A stretch of DNA of 64,000 nt from Novosphingobium sp. (GTDB taxonomy: Bacteria; Pseudomonadota; Alphaproteobacteria; Sphingomonadales; Sphingomonadaceae), in NCBI GenBank assembly GCA_017745295.1, contig JAGHZR010000013.1, positions 151,779-215,778 of the forward strand, read 5' to 3'. The position numbers and the translations under genes were made by a program. Positions 52,647-60,817 of this stretch are shown here, in pieces (the first letter of the stretch is position 1; each line of letters starts with the position of its first letter). A model generated the notes under the pieces. It was not told the origin of the DNA. It made no database searches and saw nothing but the letters and a program-made list of their open reading frames with translations.

Positions 52647-53085
52647 GGCGAGACTCCTTTCTTCTCATTGGCGCGACCGAGCGCCTCTAGGGGAACTGCG
52701 CTCGTCACGCAATCGTCACATTTGCAGTTTTCCGGATGTTCCGGGCGGCAACCGGGTGTCGGGGCGATGATTGCCCATCAAGCCGCGATTATCAAAAGGG
52801 AAAACGGTCATTCCGGAGGCATTTGGGGCCGAGCATTCGGGGCTGCCCATCCGTTCGCAGCCCGTTCCTCCGCGACTTTATCCCTTTCGCACCCTACCCC
52901 TTAGCCCCCCTTCGTCGCCCCCGCGAAGGCGGGGGTCCCGCTTTTCTGTCGATTCACGCAGAGACGCGGAGACGTAGAGGGTTGGGACCAGCGCCAACCT
53001 CTCTGCGCCTCCGCGTCTCTGAAAAGAACAAGCGGGGTCCCCGCCTGGCGCGGGGACGACGGGAATCTTCAGGGCGTGGAGCGGC
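52647..53085. repeat. Gene-free gap with a repeat nested in a repeat (core 52912-53063)
   Basis: The outer palindrome is TCGTCGCCCCCGCGAAGG…GGGGGTCCCGCTT with its inverse AAGCGGGGTCCCCGCC…GGGGACGACGGG. Between its arms (52952-53021) sits a second palindrome, CAGAGACGCGGAGACG…CGCCTCCGCGTCTCTG. Both cores are common dispersed repeats. The remaining 52647-52911 holds the NUDIX–DUF47 promoter region and nothing I can name. Confidence 0.75.
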
Positions 53086-53736
53086 TCAGATCAGCGAATC
53101 GCCCAGAACCGCAGCGCGCAGCTCGGCGATGCCGAGGCCCTTTTCCGACGACGTGATGTGCACTTCCGGGAAGGCCGCAGGATGCTTGCGGGCTTCGGCA
53201 ATCGTTTCGGCGTGGACCTTCTCGAGTTCACTCGCCTTGATCTTGTCGGCCTTGGTCAGGACGATGCGATAGCCGACGGCGGATTCGTCGAGCATCTTCA
53301 TCATCTCGGCATCGACATCCTTCACGCCGTGGCGCGAATCGACCAGCAGCAGCGTGCGCTTGAGCACGACGCGGCCGCGCAGATAGTCGCGCACGAGGCG
53401 GCGCCAGGTCTCCACGACCTTGGGCGGCGCCTTGGCGAAGCCGTAGCCCGGCATATCGACGAGGCGGAACTGCATCGGCTCGCCCACCTCGAAGAAGTTC
53501 AGTTCCTGCGTCCGGCCCGGCGTCACCGAGGTACGCGCGATCGCCTTGCGGCCGGTCAGCGCGTTCAGCAGCGACGACTTGCCGACGTTCGAGCGACCGC
53601 AGAAGGCGATCTCCGGCGCGTCGGGATCGGGCAGGAACTTGAGCGCAGGCGCGCTCTTCAGAAACGTCACCGGTCCTGAAAAGAGCTTGCGCGCCTGCTC
53701 GGCCAGTTCAGCCTGTGCGGCCTGTTCTTCGGTCAT
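53086..53736 (-). CDS. engB: Ribosome biogenesis GTPase EngB (YihA/YsxC)
   Basis: EngB is an essential GTPase for 50S assembly, 216 residues. The G1 loop GRSNVGKSSLLNALTG is near 47-62, G2/G3 are the RTSVTPGRTQ and VDMPGYGFAK segments near 69-105, and G4 is LTKADK near 152-157. It starts eight bases after the yidC stop, so it ends the rpmH–rnpA–yidD–yidC–engB operon. Confidence 0.96.
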   Translation of the reverse strand: MTEEQAAQAELAEQARKLFSGPVTFLKSAPALKFLPDPDAPEIAFCGRSNVGKSSLLNALTGRKAIARTSVTPGRTQELNFFEVGEPMQFRLVDMPGYGFAKAPPKVVETWRRLVRDYLRGRVVLKRTLLLVDSRHGVKDVDAEMMKMLDESAVGYRIVLTKADKIKASELEKVHAETIAEARKHPAAFPEVHITSSEKGLGIAELRAAVLGDSLI

Positions 53737-53744
53737 GATATGTC

Positions 53745-55499
53745 TCAGGCCTTGCTCTTGCCGCGCTCGGCGGCGCGCGCCTTGTCCTGCGCTTCCTTCT
53801 CGGCCATCGCCTTGAGCTGCGGATGGCGGCTGTAGAGGAACTTCTGCTGGGCGATGGTCAGCAGGTTAGAGGTGATCCAGTAGACCAGCAGGCCAGAGGC
53901 GAACGGCGCCATGATAAACATCATGAACCAGGGCATCAGCGCGAAGACCTGCTGCTGCGCCGGGTCCATCTGGGCCGGGTTCAGCTTGAACTGCAGGTAC
54001 ATCGTCACGCCGAGCAGCAGGGCGAGCACGCCGATCGCCAGGAAGCTGGGCGGCGTGAACGGCAGCAGGCCGAACAGGTTCAGGATGTGCAGCGGATCGG
54101 GAGCGGAAAGGTCCTTGATCCAGAACACGAAGGGCTGGTGGCGCATCTCGATCGCCAGCATCAGCACCTTGTAAAGCGCGAAGAACACCGGGATCTGGAG
54201 GAACATCGGCAGGCAGCCGGCGAGCGGGTTCACCTTCTCCTGCTTGTAGAGCGCCATGATCTCAAGCTGCTGCTTCTGCTTGTCGTCCTTGTAGCGCTCC
54301 TGGATCGCCTTCATCTTCGGCTGGATCGCGCGCATCGCGGCCATCGAGGCGAAGCCGCGCTGGGCGACCGGGAACATGATGCCGCGCACGATCGCGGTCA
54401 GCAGGATGATGGCGACGCCGAAGTTGCCGACAAGGCTGAACAGCTTGGTCAGCAGCCAGAAGATCGGCTTCTCGAACCAGCGGAACCAGCCCCAGTCGAT
54501 CGCGAGACCGAAGTTCGGGATGCCCGCCTTCTCATAGGCGTCGAGCACCTTGTGCTCCTTGGCGCCGGCGAAGAGCTTGGTCTCGCGGGTCAGGGCCTGG
54601 CCCGGCTGGACCACCGACTTGTCGTAGACGACGTCGGCGCGGAAGATGCCGTTACCCTGCGAGCGGAATGCGCCCTGGGCCTTGGCATTGACCGGGATGA
54701 CGGCCGACATCCAGTAGACGTCGGTGAAGCCGATCCAGTCGGCATTGCCCGGTTGCGGCATCGTGCCGTCCTTGGCGAGGGTTTCGTACTTGGGGCCGAA
54801 CGTGACCGAGCCGTCGAAGGCGCCGATACCGCCGGTGCGCAGCGTCCAAGCATAGGCGGCGGCAGTGCGGTCGGTGCGGTTGACCAGCGCGAAGGGCTGG
54901 ACCGCGACCGCGCCGGTGCCGCGGTTCTGGATCTGCTGGTCGGCGGTGATCAGGTAGTTGTCGTCGACCTTGAAGGTGAGCGAGAAGACCTGGCCCTTGC
55001 CGTTGTCCCAGGTGAGGACGACGGGCGTGGACGGCGTGAGCTTCGCGCCCTGCGGCGCGGTCCAGACCGTCTGCGCGGTCGGCGCGGCGATGCCTTCGCC
55101 GACCCAGCCGAACTGGGCGTACTGCTGCGCCGGGGTGCCCGAGGGCGAGAACATGCGGACCGGGCCGGAGTTCTTCTCCACGGTCTCGCGGTGACGATTG
55201 AGCACGAGATCGTCGAGCAGCGCGCCGGTCAGGTTGATCGAGCCGGAAACGCCAGGGGCGGCGATGGGAACGCGGCCGGGCGCGGCAAGCGCGGTCTTGA
55301 GATCCTGCTGCTCCAGCGCCACGTCGGCGGCATCGCGCAGGCCGCCTTCGCGGGTCGGCTTCGCGGCTTCCGGAGCGGCCTGCTGGACCGGCTGCGGCTT
55401 GTTCGCCTGCGGATAGAAATACCCGACCCCGGCTTCCCAGCCGAAGAGCACGAGCGCGGTCAGAACGACCGCGATTATGATGTTGCGCTGCTTATCCAC
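53745..55499 (-). CDS. yidC: Membrane protein insertase YidC
   Basis: YidC inserts and folds inner-membrane proteins, alone or with SecYEG. The 584-residue protein has an N-terminal membrane segment, a large periplasmic beta domain (about 70-335), and the conserved five-segment core from about 355. That core includes the hydrophilic-groove region FGVAIILLTAIVRGIMFP with its conserved arginine and the cytoplasmic QLEIMALYKQEKVNPLAGCLPM loop. It starts with GTG. It lies in the conserved rpmH operon. Confidence 0.96.
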   Translation of the reverse strand: MDKQRNIIIAVVLTALVLFGWEAGVGYFYPQANKPQPVQQAAPEAAKPTREGGLRDAADVALEQQDLKTALAAPGRVPIAAPGVSGSINLTGALLDDLVLNRHRETVEKNSGPVRMFSPSGTPAQQYAQFGWVGEGIAAPTAQTVWTAPQGAKLTPSTPVVLTWDNGKGQVFSLTFKVDDNYLITADQQIQNRGTGAVAVQPFALVNRTDRTAAAYAWTLRTGGIGAFDGSVTFGPKYETLAKDGTMPQPGNADWIGFTDVYWMSAVIPVNAKAQGAFRSQGNGIFRADVVYDKSVVQPGQALTRETKLFAGAKEHKVLDAYEKAGIPNFGLAIDWGWFRWFEKPIFWLLTKLFSLVGNFGVAIILLTAIVRGIMFPVAQRGFASMAAMRAIQPKMKAIQERYKDDKQKQQLEIMALYKQEKVNPLAGCLPMFLQIPVFFALYKVLMLAIEMRHQPFVFWIKDLSAPDPLHILNLFGLLPFTPPSFLAIGVLALLLGVTMYLQFKLNPAQMDPAQQQVFALMPWFMMFIMAPFASGLLVYWITSNLLTIAQQKFLYSRHPQLKAMAEKEAQDKARAAERGKSKA

Positions 55500-55557
55500 G
55501 AAGGCTTTTTCCTGTCGTATTCGCGTCAGTGGCAGCGACTTGGCTGCCCGATTTCAT

Positions 55558-55803
55558 TCAGTCGGGGACCGGATCGTAGCCGTGCCCGCCCCACGGTTGG
55601 CAGCGCAATATACGCTTGAACGCCAGCCAGCCACCCTTAATCGCACCGTGCTTGCGGACCGCTATGATGGCGTACTGCGAACAGGACGGCGCATAGCGGC
55701 AGGTCGGCGGCATCAGTTTCGAGGGACCGAGCTGCCAGGCCCGCGCCACCAGAATCAGCAGCAGCCCCGGCAGCGAGACGAGGAAGGCGAGCGCCTTCTT
55801 CAT
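55558..55803 (-). CDS. yidD: YidD membrane protein insertion efficiency factor
   Basis: This 81-residue amphipathic protein aids YidC-dependent insertion. It has an N-terminal hydrophobic helix, the signature [14 protein letters not shown] near 32-45 with its cysteines, and [23 protein letters not shown] at the end. Its ATG overlaps the rnpA stop (ATGA). yidC starts 58 bp downstream. Confidence 0.95.
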   Translation of the reverse strand: MKKALAFLVSLPGLLLILVARAWQLGPSKLMPPTCRYAPSCSQYAIIAVRKHGAIKGGWLAFKRILRCQPWGGHGYDPVPD

Positions 55804-56240
55804 GCCCCCACCTTCGGGCCTGCCTTCGAACTTGCGGCCTTCGGAGCGCCGCTCTTGCCCGACCCACGCTTGCGCCCGCGATGATTGCGCGGCGGATCGC
55901 CCTTCCCCGCCTGGGCGCGGCCGAGCGCGGCCAGCAGTTCGTCGCGCAGCAGGGTGAAGTCGCGCTCGACGCCGTTCTCGCGGCCGATCAGGACATGGTC
56001 GGTATCGGCAAGCCCGTGCTCCGGCAGCATCTCTCGCAGCAGCGCCCGGAAGCGCCGCTTCATGCGGTTGCGCACCACGGCATTGCCGATCTTCTTGGTG
56101 ACGGTGATGCCGACGCGCATGCCCTGCCCGTCGTTCGCCTTGGCAAGCAGCACGAATCCGGGCCGCGCAACCCGCAGGCCGGCGTTGGCCGCGACGAAGT
56201 CGGCGCGCTTCGTCATCGTGGAGTAAGGGCTGGCGGTCAT
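55800..56240 (-). CDS. rnpA: Ribonuclease P protein component
   Basis: RnpA is the protein subunit of RNase P, which matures tRNA 5' ends. The chosen start ([15 protein letters not shown]) gives 146 residues, with the RNA-binding [14 protein letters not shown] near 58-71 and the conserved [17 protein letters not shown] segments. The C-terminus is a basic, Gly/Lys/Ser-rich extension of about 35 residues. The exact start is uncertain, with an alternative ATG at 56216. It follows rpmH and overlaps yidD. Confidence 0.93.
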   Translation of the reverse strand: MTASPYSTMTKRADFVAANAGLRVARPGFVLLAKANDGQGMRVGITVTKKIGNAVVRNRMKRRFRALLREMLPEHGLADTDHVLIGRENGVERDFTLLRDELLAALGRAQAGKGDPPRNHRGRKRGSGKSGAPKAASSKAGPKVGA

Positions 56241-56314
56241 CGCGTCAGAGATAGGGTTGGCGGCCCGGACTGCAAACACCGCAAGTCACGAAAGCCGCAG
56301 CCCCAAACGGCGGC

Positions 56315-56411
56315 GGCCCGTGCCGCCACCCGAATCCCCGAGATACGGGAACTCGGATGGCGACACGGGCCGCGTGCCGCATCCCAGCCCAAATCCGGTG
56401 AAGGATTTGGG
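56315..56411. repeat. Palindrome plus hairpin between rpmH and rnpA
   Basis: GGCCCGTG-CGCCA-CCGA and its near-inverse form arms at 56315-56371 (three mismatches), related to the palindrome after rpsT. Next to it, CCCAAATCC-GGTGAA-GGATTTGGG (56388-56411) forms a second hairpin just after the rpmH stop. Together they probably attenuate or process the rpmH–rnpA transcript. Confidence 0.7.
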
Positions 56412-56421
56412 CCTGAAAGAC

Positions 56422-56556
56422 TTAGGCCGAAAGCTTCGAACGGCCGCGAGCGCGGCGCGCACGAAGCACCTTGCGGCCACCGACAGTCGCCGTACGGGCG
56501 CGGAAGCCGTGACGGCGGGCGCGGACAAGGCGGCTGGGCTGGAAAGTGCGCTTCAT
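56422..56556 (-). CDS. rpmH: 50S ribosomal protein L34
   Basis: This 44-residue, highly basic ribosomal protein starts [20 protein letters not shown] and ends GRSKLSA, an unmistakable L34. The ATG is at 56554-56556 and the TAA at 56422-56424. It is the first gene of the rpmH–rnpA–yidD–yidC–engB operon and is so short that automated gene calling can miss it. Confidence 0.97.
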   Translation of the reverse strand: MKRTFQPSRLVRARRHGFRARTATVGGRKVLRARRARGRSKLSA

Positions 56557-56874
56557 GACGGTCCTCGAAATTCAAATGCGGCCCCGGAGGACCCGAACAA
56601 ACAGGGCCGCCCCAAGAGGTCGACCGCAAAACTGAAGCGCGCCGTTACGAGAGCGGGGCGCGAGAGTCAAGGGAAAGGCGCATTCGCAGGCACTCGGGAA
56701 ACGCATTCCCTGCCACGAGATGGGCATCCCATGCTCCGTGCCCATGCGAGTACCCCCAATGCCCCGCCGCGTCCACCCGAGCGCTCCCGAACGCACGACA
56801 CCGCTTATGCTAACCTCGCGCCAAAGCCCCGTTTTCGGCGGTGAGGGAGCAATCAGGGTGAACTTGGCGAATCG
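56557..56874. other. Gene-free region upstream of rpmH (318 bp)
   Basis: The rpmH promoter should be here. I see no convincing frame, repeat or RNA. A CCCATGCTC/GAGATGGGCATCCC area could fold weakly. Confidence 0.45.
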
Positions 56875-57117
56875 ATGACGAAGGACGAGCGAATCGGTGT
56901 GCTGGTGGGATGGTCCTCGCGCGACCTCGGCCCCAACGTGATGCTGGAACTCCAGACCTTCGAGCGGGACAGCTGGGACGCGGGCGAGGAACCCGATACC
57001 TCGCGATTCTTCCTGACGCGGAACCAGGCGACGCTCCTGGCGAATCACCTGCTGCAGGTCAGCGGCGCGCAGCGACCGCCAAGACGCAGGGGCTGGCTGG
57101 CCTCGCTGTTCGGATAG
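56875..57117 (+). CDS. Unrecognised 80-residue cytoplasmic protein
   Basis: This is a soluble 80-residue protein with a hydrophobic core strand (RIGVLVGWSSRDL), an LELQTFERDSWDAG segment, and a helix FLTRNQATLLANHLLQVSG. It ends in a basic stretch and WLASLFG. The amino-acid composition looks like a real protein, but I recognise no family. Its last 59 bases overlap, on the other strand, the end of the ClpP-like gene. Confidence 0.6.
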   Translation: MTKDERIGVLVGWSSRDLGPNVMLELQTFERDSWDAGEEPDTSRFFLTRNQATLLANHLLQVSGAQRPPRRRGWLASLFG

Positions 57118-57886
57118 ACCCGCAGGCATCCAACCGGTCGAGCTGTACCCAGCGCGCCATTTCCGCGCCGTCGAACCAGCGCGCCGATTCGAACGGGACT
57201 GCATTGGTCATCCCGTAGAAGGCCGAGGCCTCGGCCTCGCTCATGCCCATCTGCCGGTAATAATCGAGATAGCGGCGATTTTCCGGCGAATTCGCCGCAT
57301 AGTCGCGCGGCGAGCGGCCGGTATCGTCCAGCCAGGCATGGACCGCGAACTCCGAGCCGGGATCGGCGTAGCGACGCACGCCGGCCAGGAACAGCTCGAC
57401 CGCTCCCGACCGCACCGAGCCGCCGCTGGGTACATGGGTGGCGATGCCCCGCTCGCGAATCAGCCGTCCCAGCCGCAGATTGGCGAGGTCGTCTTCGGTG
57501 CCGGGGCACTCGACCATTTCAAGCTGGGCAATGCCCGGATAGTCGCGCAGGAGTGCCGCGAACTGCGCCGGACTGCGCGAATCGGTGGCATCGACCAGCG
57601 CCGCATGGGTGGCATCGATCACGCGAAACGGGCCGTAAGCGGCAATCCCGCGCGGAATGGCCGCGGGGCCGCTCTGCCAGAAGGTCGCCTGCGACAGGCC
57701 GGCGCGATCGGTCTCGATCGCGGCCTGCTCCGCGTAACTGGGATCGGCCAGCCCCGGATCGCCTTCGGCGACGCCCGAGTCCGTCTCCACCAGCTCGTAG
57801 GAAATCCTGCCATCCGCGGCCTGCGCCGGCAGGACCGGAAGCAGGGTCGCCAGAGCGAGAAGAATGGCAAGCGAACGCATATGCAC
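57059..57886 (-). CDS. Putative secreted ClpP-like (COG3904-type) protein
   Basis: This 275-residue protein has a signal peptide (about 1-24, ending LPAQAA). The centre has a layout like periplasmic ClpP/crotonase-fold proteins: LEMVECPGTEDDLANLRLGRLIRERG, then GGSVRSGAVELFLAGVRRYAD with a serine/glycine where the catalytic serine would be, then FAVHAWLDD. A Ser–His pair is therefore plausible, but activity is inferred. The last 20 residues are poor in conserved-looking sequence and lie antisense to the 80-residue gene. It diverges from comM. Confidence 0.65.
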   Translation of the reverse strand: MHMRSLAILLALATLLPVLPAQAADGRISYELVETDSGVAEGDPGLADPSYAEQAAIETDRAGLSQATFWQSGPAAIPRGIAAYGPFRVIDATHAALVDATDSRSPAQFAALLRDYPGIAQLEMVECPGTEDDLANLRLGRLIRERGIATHVPSGGSVRSGAVELFLAGVRRYADPGSEFAVHAWLDDTGRSPRDYAANSPENRRYLDYYRQMGMSEAEASAFYGMTNAVPFESARWFDGAEMARWVQLDRLDACGSIRTARPASPCVLAVAARR

Positions 57887-57924
57887 AGGATGCGACCCAT
57901 CTGCTTACACAAGTCGTTAGAGCT

Positions 57925-57946
57925 AAGGTTAAAAGACTTTAACCTT
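57925..57946. promoter_or_regulatory. TTAACC palindrome in the comM divergent promoter
   Basis: AAGGTTAAA and TTTAACCTT are perfect 9-base arms around a four-base loop. GCTAAGGTTAAA here repeats the 12-mer at 325-336. It lies 39 bases upstream of the ClpP-like gene and 87 bases upstream of comM. The TTAACC half-sites suggest CtrA or another dimeric regulator. Confidence 0.45.
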
Positions 57947-58032
57947 CTGGACAACGAGAAATACTTCGTTTTAGTTGTGTTATCTAACACGATCATCCGA
58001 ATAGAAGTACGAATAGGCAAGGAATAGCCTTC

Positions 58033-59541
58033 GTGGTCGCCCTCGTTTCAACCGTCGCCTACTTGGGATTGGAAGCGCGCGCGGTTGAAGTGCAGTGTCA
58101 GGTCGCCCCCGGAATGCCGGGGTTCACCCTCGTCGGCCTGCCGGACAAGGCCGTCGGGGAGAGTCGCCAGCGGGTAAGTGCCGCGCTAACCGCCATGGGT
58201 CTCGCGCTGCCGCCCAAACGGATCACGATCAACCTCTCCCCGGCAGACCTGCCGAAGGAAGGTTCGCATTACGACCTGCCGATCGCCTTGGCGCTGCTGG
58301 CGGCGATGGGAATCGTCGATTCGGAGCAACTGGCGGATTTCGTCGCGGTGGGCGAGCTGGCGCTGGACGGCCGGGTGATCCCCTCGCCCGGCGTCCTGCT
58401 GGCGGCGCTCCACGCCAGCGAGCGCGATCTCGGGCTGATCTGCCCGGCGGCTCAGGGGAGCGAAGCGCGCTGGGCCAGTGGTGTGCCGGTGGTGGCGACG
58501 CCGAATCTCATCAGCCTGCTCAACCACCTGAAGGGCACGCAAGTGCTGCCGACGCCCGAGCCGGGCCGTGCCGACCCGCCCGAACGCGGCCCCGACCTGC
58601 GCCAGGTAAAAGGTCAGGAAGTCGCCCGCCGCGCGCTGGAGATCGCCGCCGCCGGATCGCACAACCTGCTGATGAGCGGGCCTCCGGGCGCGGGCAAGTC
58701 GCTGCTCGCCTCGTGCCTGCCCGGCATCCTGCCCGAACTGACCGCAGCCGAGGCATTGGAAGTCTCGATGATCGCCTCGGTCGCCGGAACCCTGGAGGAA
58801 GGCCGGATCAGCCGCGCCCGCCCGTTTCGCGCGCCGCACCATTCCGCCTCGATGGCCGCATTGACCGGCGGCGGACTCAAGGTGCGGCCCGGCGAAGTCT
58901 CGATGGCGCACCTCGGCGTGCTGTTCCTCGACGAACTGCCGGAATTCCAGCGCACCGTGCTCGATTCGCTGCGCCAGCCGCTGGAAACCGGCGAAGTCAC
59001 CGTCGCCCGCGCCAATGCCCACCTGACTTATCCCGCGCGGGTCCAGCTGATCGCCGCGATGAACCCCTGCCGCTGCGGCTTCCTCGGCGATCCCGCCCTC
59101 GCCTGCTCGCGAGTGCCGAAATGCGCGGCGGACTATCAGGGAAAGGTGTCCGGCCCACTGCTCGACCGGATCGACCTGCACGTCGAAGTCGACCCGGTGC
59201 GCGCCGTCGACCTTGCGCTACCGCCGCCGAAGGAAGGCAGCGCCGAAGTCGCCGCCCGCGTCGCCCGCGCCCGCTTGCTCCAGACCGCACGGCTCGACGG
59301 CACCCGCAAGCGCACCAATGCCGAACTCGACGGCGACCTTCTCGAAACCCATGCGACACCGGACGAGGCGGGGCGGAAACTGCTGATGCAGGCGGCGGAG
59401 GCGATGCACCTCTCGGCCCGCGGCTACACCCGCATCCTGCGCGTCGCCCGCACGATCGCCGACCTCGCCGGGATGGAGCAAGTCACGCGCCTCCATGTCG
59501 CCGAGGCTCTGAGCTACCGCAGACGGCCGCCCAGCGGGTGA
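58033..59541 (+). CDS. comM: ComM (YifB) branch-migration helicase, Mg-chelatase-like AAA+ ATPase
   Basis: ComM is a hexameric helicase that extends strand exchange during natural transformation. The 502-residue protein has the ChlI-like N-domain (about 20-140, VGLPDKAVGESRQRV). Walker A GPPGAGKS is at 216-223, with LFLDELPEF as Walker B near 297-305 and a C-terminal zinc-containing insertion (MNPCRCGFLGD…CSRVPKC). It begins with GTG. The palindrome upstream may couple it to CtrA, as competence genes are in some alphaproteobacteria. Confidence 0.94.
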   Translation: MVALVSTVAYLGLEARAVEVQCQVAPGMPGFTLVGLPDKAVGESRQRVSAALTAMGLALPPKRITINLSPADLPKEGSHYDLPIALALLAAMGIVDSEQLADFVAVGELALDGRVIPSPGVLLAALHASERDLGLICPAAQGSEARWASGVPVVATPNLISLLNHLKGTQVLPTPEPGRADPPERGPDLRQVKGQEVARRALEIAAAGSHNLLMSGPPGAGKSLLASCLPGILPELTAAEALEVSMIASVAGTLEEGRISRARPFRAPHHSASMAALTGGGLKVRPGEVSMAHLGVLFLDELPEFQRTVLDSLRQPLETGEVTVARANAHLTYPARVQLIAAMNPCRCGFLGDPALACSRVPKCAADYQGKVSGPLLDRIDLHVEVDPVRAVDLALPPPKEGSAEVAARVARARLLQTARLDGTRKRTNAELDGDLLETHATPDEAGRKLLMQAAEAMHLSARGYTRILRVARTIADLAGMEQVTRLHVAEALSYRRRPPSG

Positions 59542-59636
59542 TCGAAGCTGTGGCAGACATTAAATGACTGAAATCGTCACCGAAACGGTCCGATCTGTTC
59601 TTTGTCAGTGCGCGATAATGACACAAGAATAGCGTG

Positions 59637-59832
59637 ATGCTCCTAATCCCCTCGATCCTGCTTGCCGCTTCAGCCCTGTGGCAACCTTCCCGCCAGAAGC
59701 GAGGACGATCCGAAACGCGCGCCGTTCATCGGCCTCGGCGCCTTTCCGGGCGAAGAGCCGGACGCCCGCTATGACGGTTTCTTTTGGCTCGGCCCTATCA
59801 GCGGCTCTCCACCGCTCTTGCCGGGCGATTAG
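59637..59832 (+). pseudogene. Possible frameshifted remnant of a small secreted protein
   Basis: ATG at 59637 starts a signal-peptide-like LLIPSILLAASALWQ, but this frame becomes Arg-rich and stops. The next frame, from about 59692, reads ARSEDDPKRAPFIGLGAF and continues with an acidic, Gly/Pro-rich segment to a TAG at 59830. Joining the two gives a plausible roughly 65-residue exported protein. One indel near 59690 would explain it. No family recognised. Confidence 0.4.
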
Positions 59833-59912
59833 GAAATCGTTCTGCTTGGAGGCGGGCGCTTACTTTTCCTAACCTCTTGCCCCGCACCGCCGCCGAGGGC
59901 ATCGCGCAGGGC

Positions 59913-60812
59913 ATGACCACCACGCCCGCTTCCGCAGCGACAGACCGCACCGCTCTCCTCGCCGGGCTTTCCATCGTCGTGGCGCAGGCCTCGATCAATC
60001 TCGGTGCGGCTTTCGCCAAGAGCCTGTTTCCGCTGCTTGGTCCGGAAGGCGTCGCGGCGCTGCGCACGACGATCTCGGCGGTGATCCTGCTCGCCATCGC
60101 CCGCCCGTGGCGCAGCCGGATCACGGCGCGGCAACTGCGCTGGCTGCTGGTCTACGGCCTCGTGCTGGGCGGCATGAACCTGATGATCTACTGGGCCTTC
60201 CGCCGTATCCCCATCGGCATCGGCGTCGCCATCGAGATCTGCGGACCGCTCGGCGTGGTGCTGGCGACCTCACGGTCGCTGCGCGACTTTCTCTGGCTGG
60301 CGCTGGCGCTGGGCGGCCTTGCCCTGCTGATCCCCTGGCCCGGCCGCGCCCAGCCGCTGGACCTTGCCGGGATCGCCTTCGCCCTCGGCGCGGCGGCCTG
60401 CTGGGCGCTCTACATCCTCTGCGGCAAGCGCGCCGCCGAGGTCGGCAGTACCACGGCGGTTTCGGTGGGCATGACCGTCGCCTGCCTCGTCACCGTGCCG
60501 TTCGGCCTCGCCGCGGCCCCGGCGAGCCTGCCGCTCCACGCGCTCGGCCTCGGCCTCGTCGTCGCCCTGCTGTCGAGCGCCCTGCCCTATATGCTGGAGA
60601 TGCGCGCGATGACGCAGCTTTCCAGCCGGATCGTCGGCCTGCTCAGTTCGATGGCGCCCGCACTCGGCGCCATCGTCGGCTTCCTCGTGCTGGACGAGCG
60701 ACTGACCGCCCTGCAATGGCTGGCCGTGGTCATGATGATCGCCGCCAGCGCCGGTTGCTCGCTCGGCGCCAAAGCTCCCGTCGCCAAGGCCCGCGACGAC
60801 GTGATGGCCTAG
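59913..60812 (+). CDS. EamA-family exporter (RhtA-like)
   Basis: This 299-residue drug/metabolite transporter has ten membrane segments and two EamA repeats. It resembles RhtA-type threonine/homoserine exporters in NLMIYWAFRRIPIGIGVAIEICGPLGV near 89-115 and SSALPYMLEMRAMTQLSSRIVGLLSS near 209-234. Substrate inferred only. The start MTTTPASAATD is preceded by CAGGG very close to it. It converges on the hydrolase gene with 5 bp between stops. Confidence 0.88.
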   Translation: MTTTPASAATDRTALLAGLSIVVAQASINLGAAFAKSLFPLLGPEGVAALRTTISAVILLAIARPWRSRITARQLRWLLVYGLVLGGMNLMIYWAFRRIPIGIGVAIEICGPLGVVLATSRSLRDFLWLALALGGLALLIPWPGRAQPLDLAGIAFALGAAACWALYILCGKRAAEVGSTTAVSVGMTVACLVTVPFGLAAAPASLPLHALGLGLVVALLSSALPYMLEMRAMTQLSSRIVGLLSSMAPALGAIVGFLVLDERLTALQWLAVVMMIAASAGCSLGAKAPVAKARDDVMA

Positions 60813-60817
60813 GACCC

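Noticed and set aside
55492..55500. TTATCCACG, one mismatch from a DnaA box
   Set aside because: It is the start region of yidC itself (encoding MDKQ), so the match is explained by coding sequence.
53823..55619. 598-codon frame opposite yidC
   Set aside because: Antisense shadow of yidC with compositional bias (Asp/Glu/Arg/Gly-rich) typical of GC-rich coding DNA read backwards.
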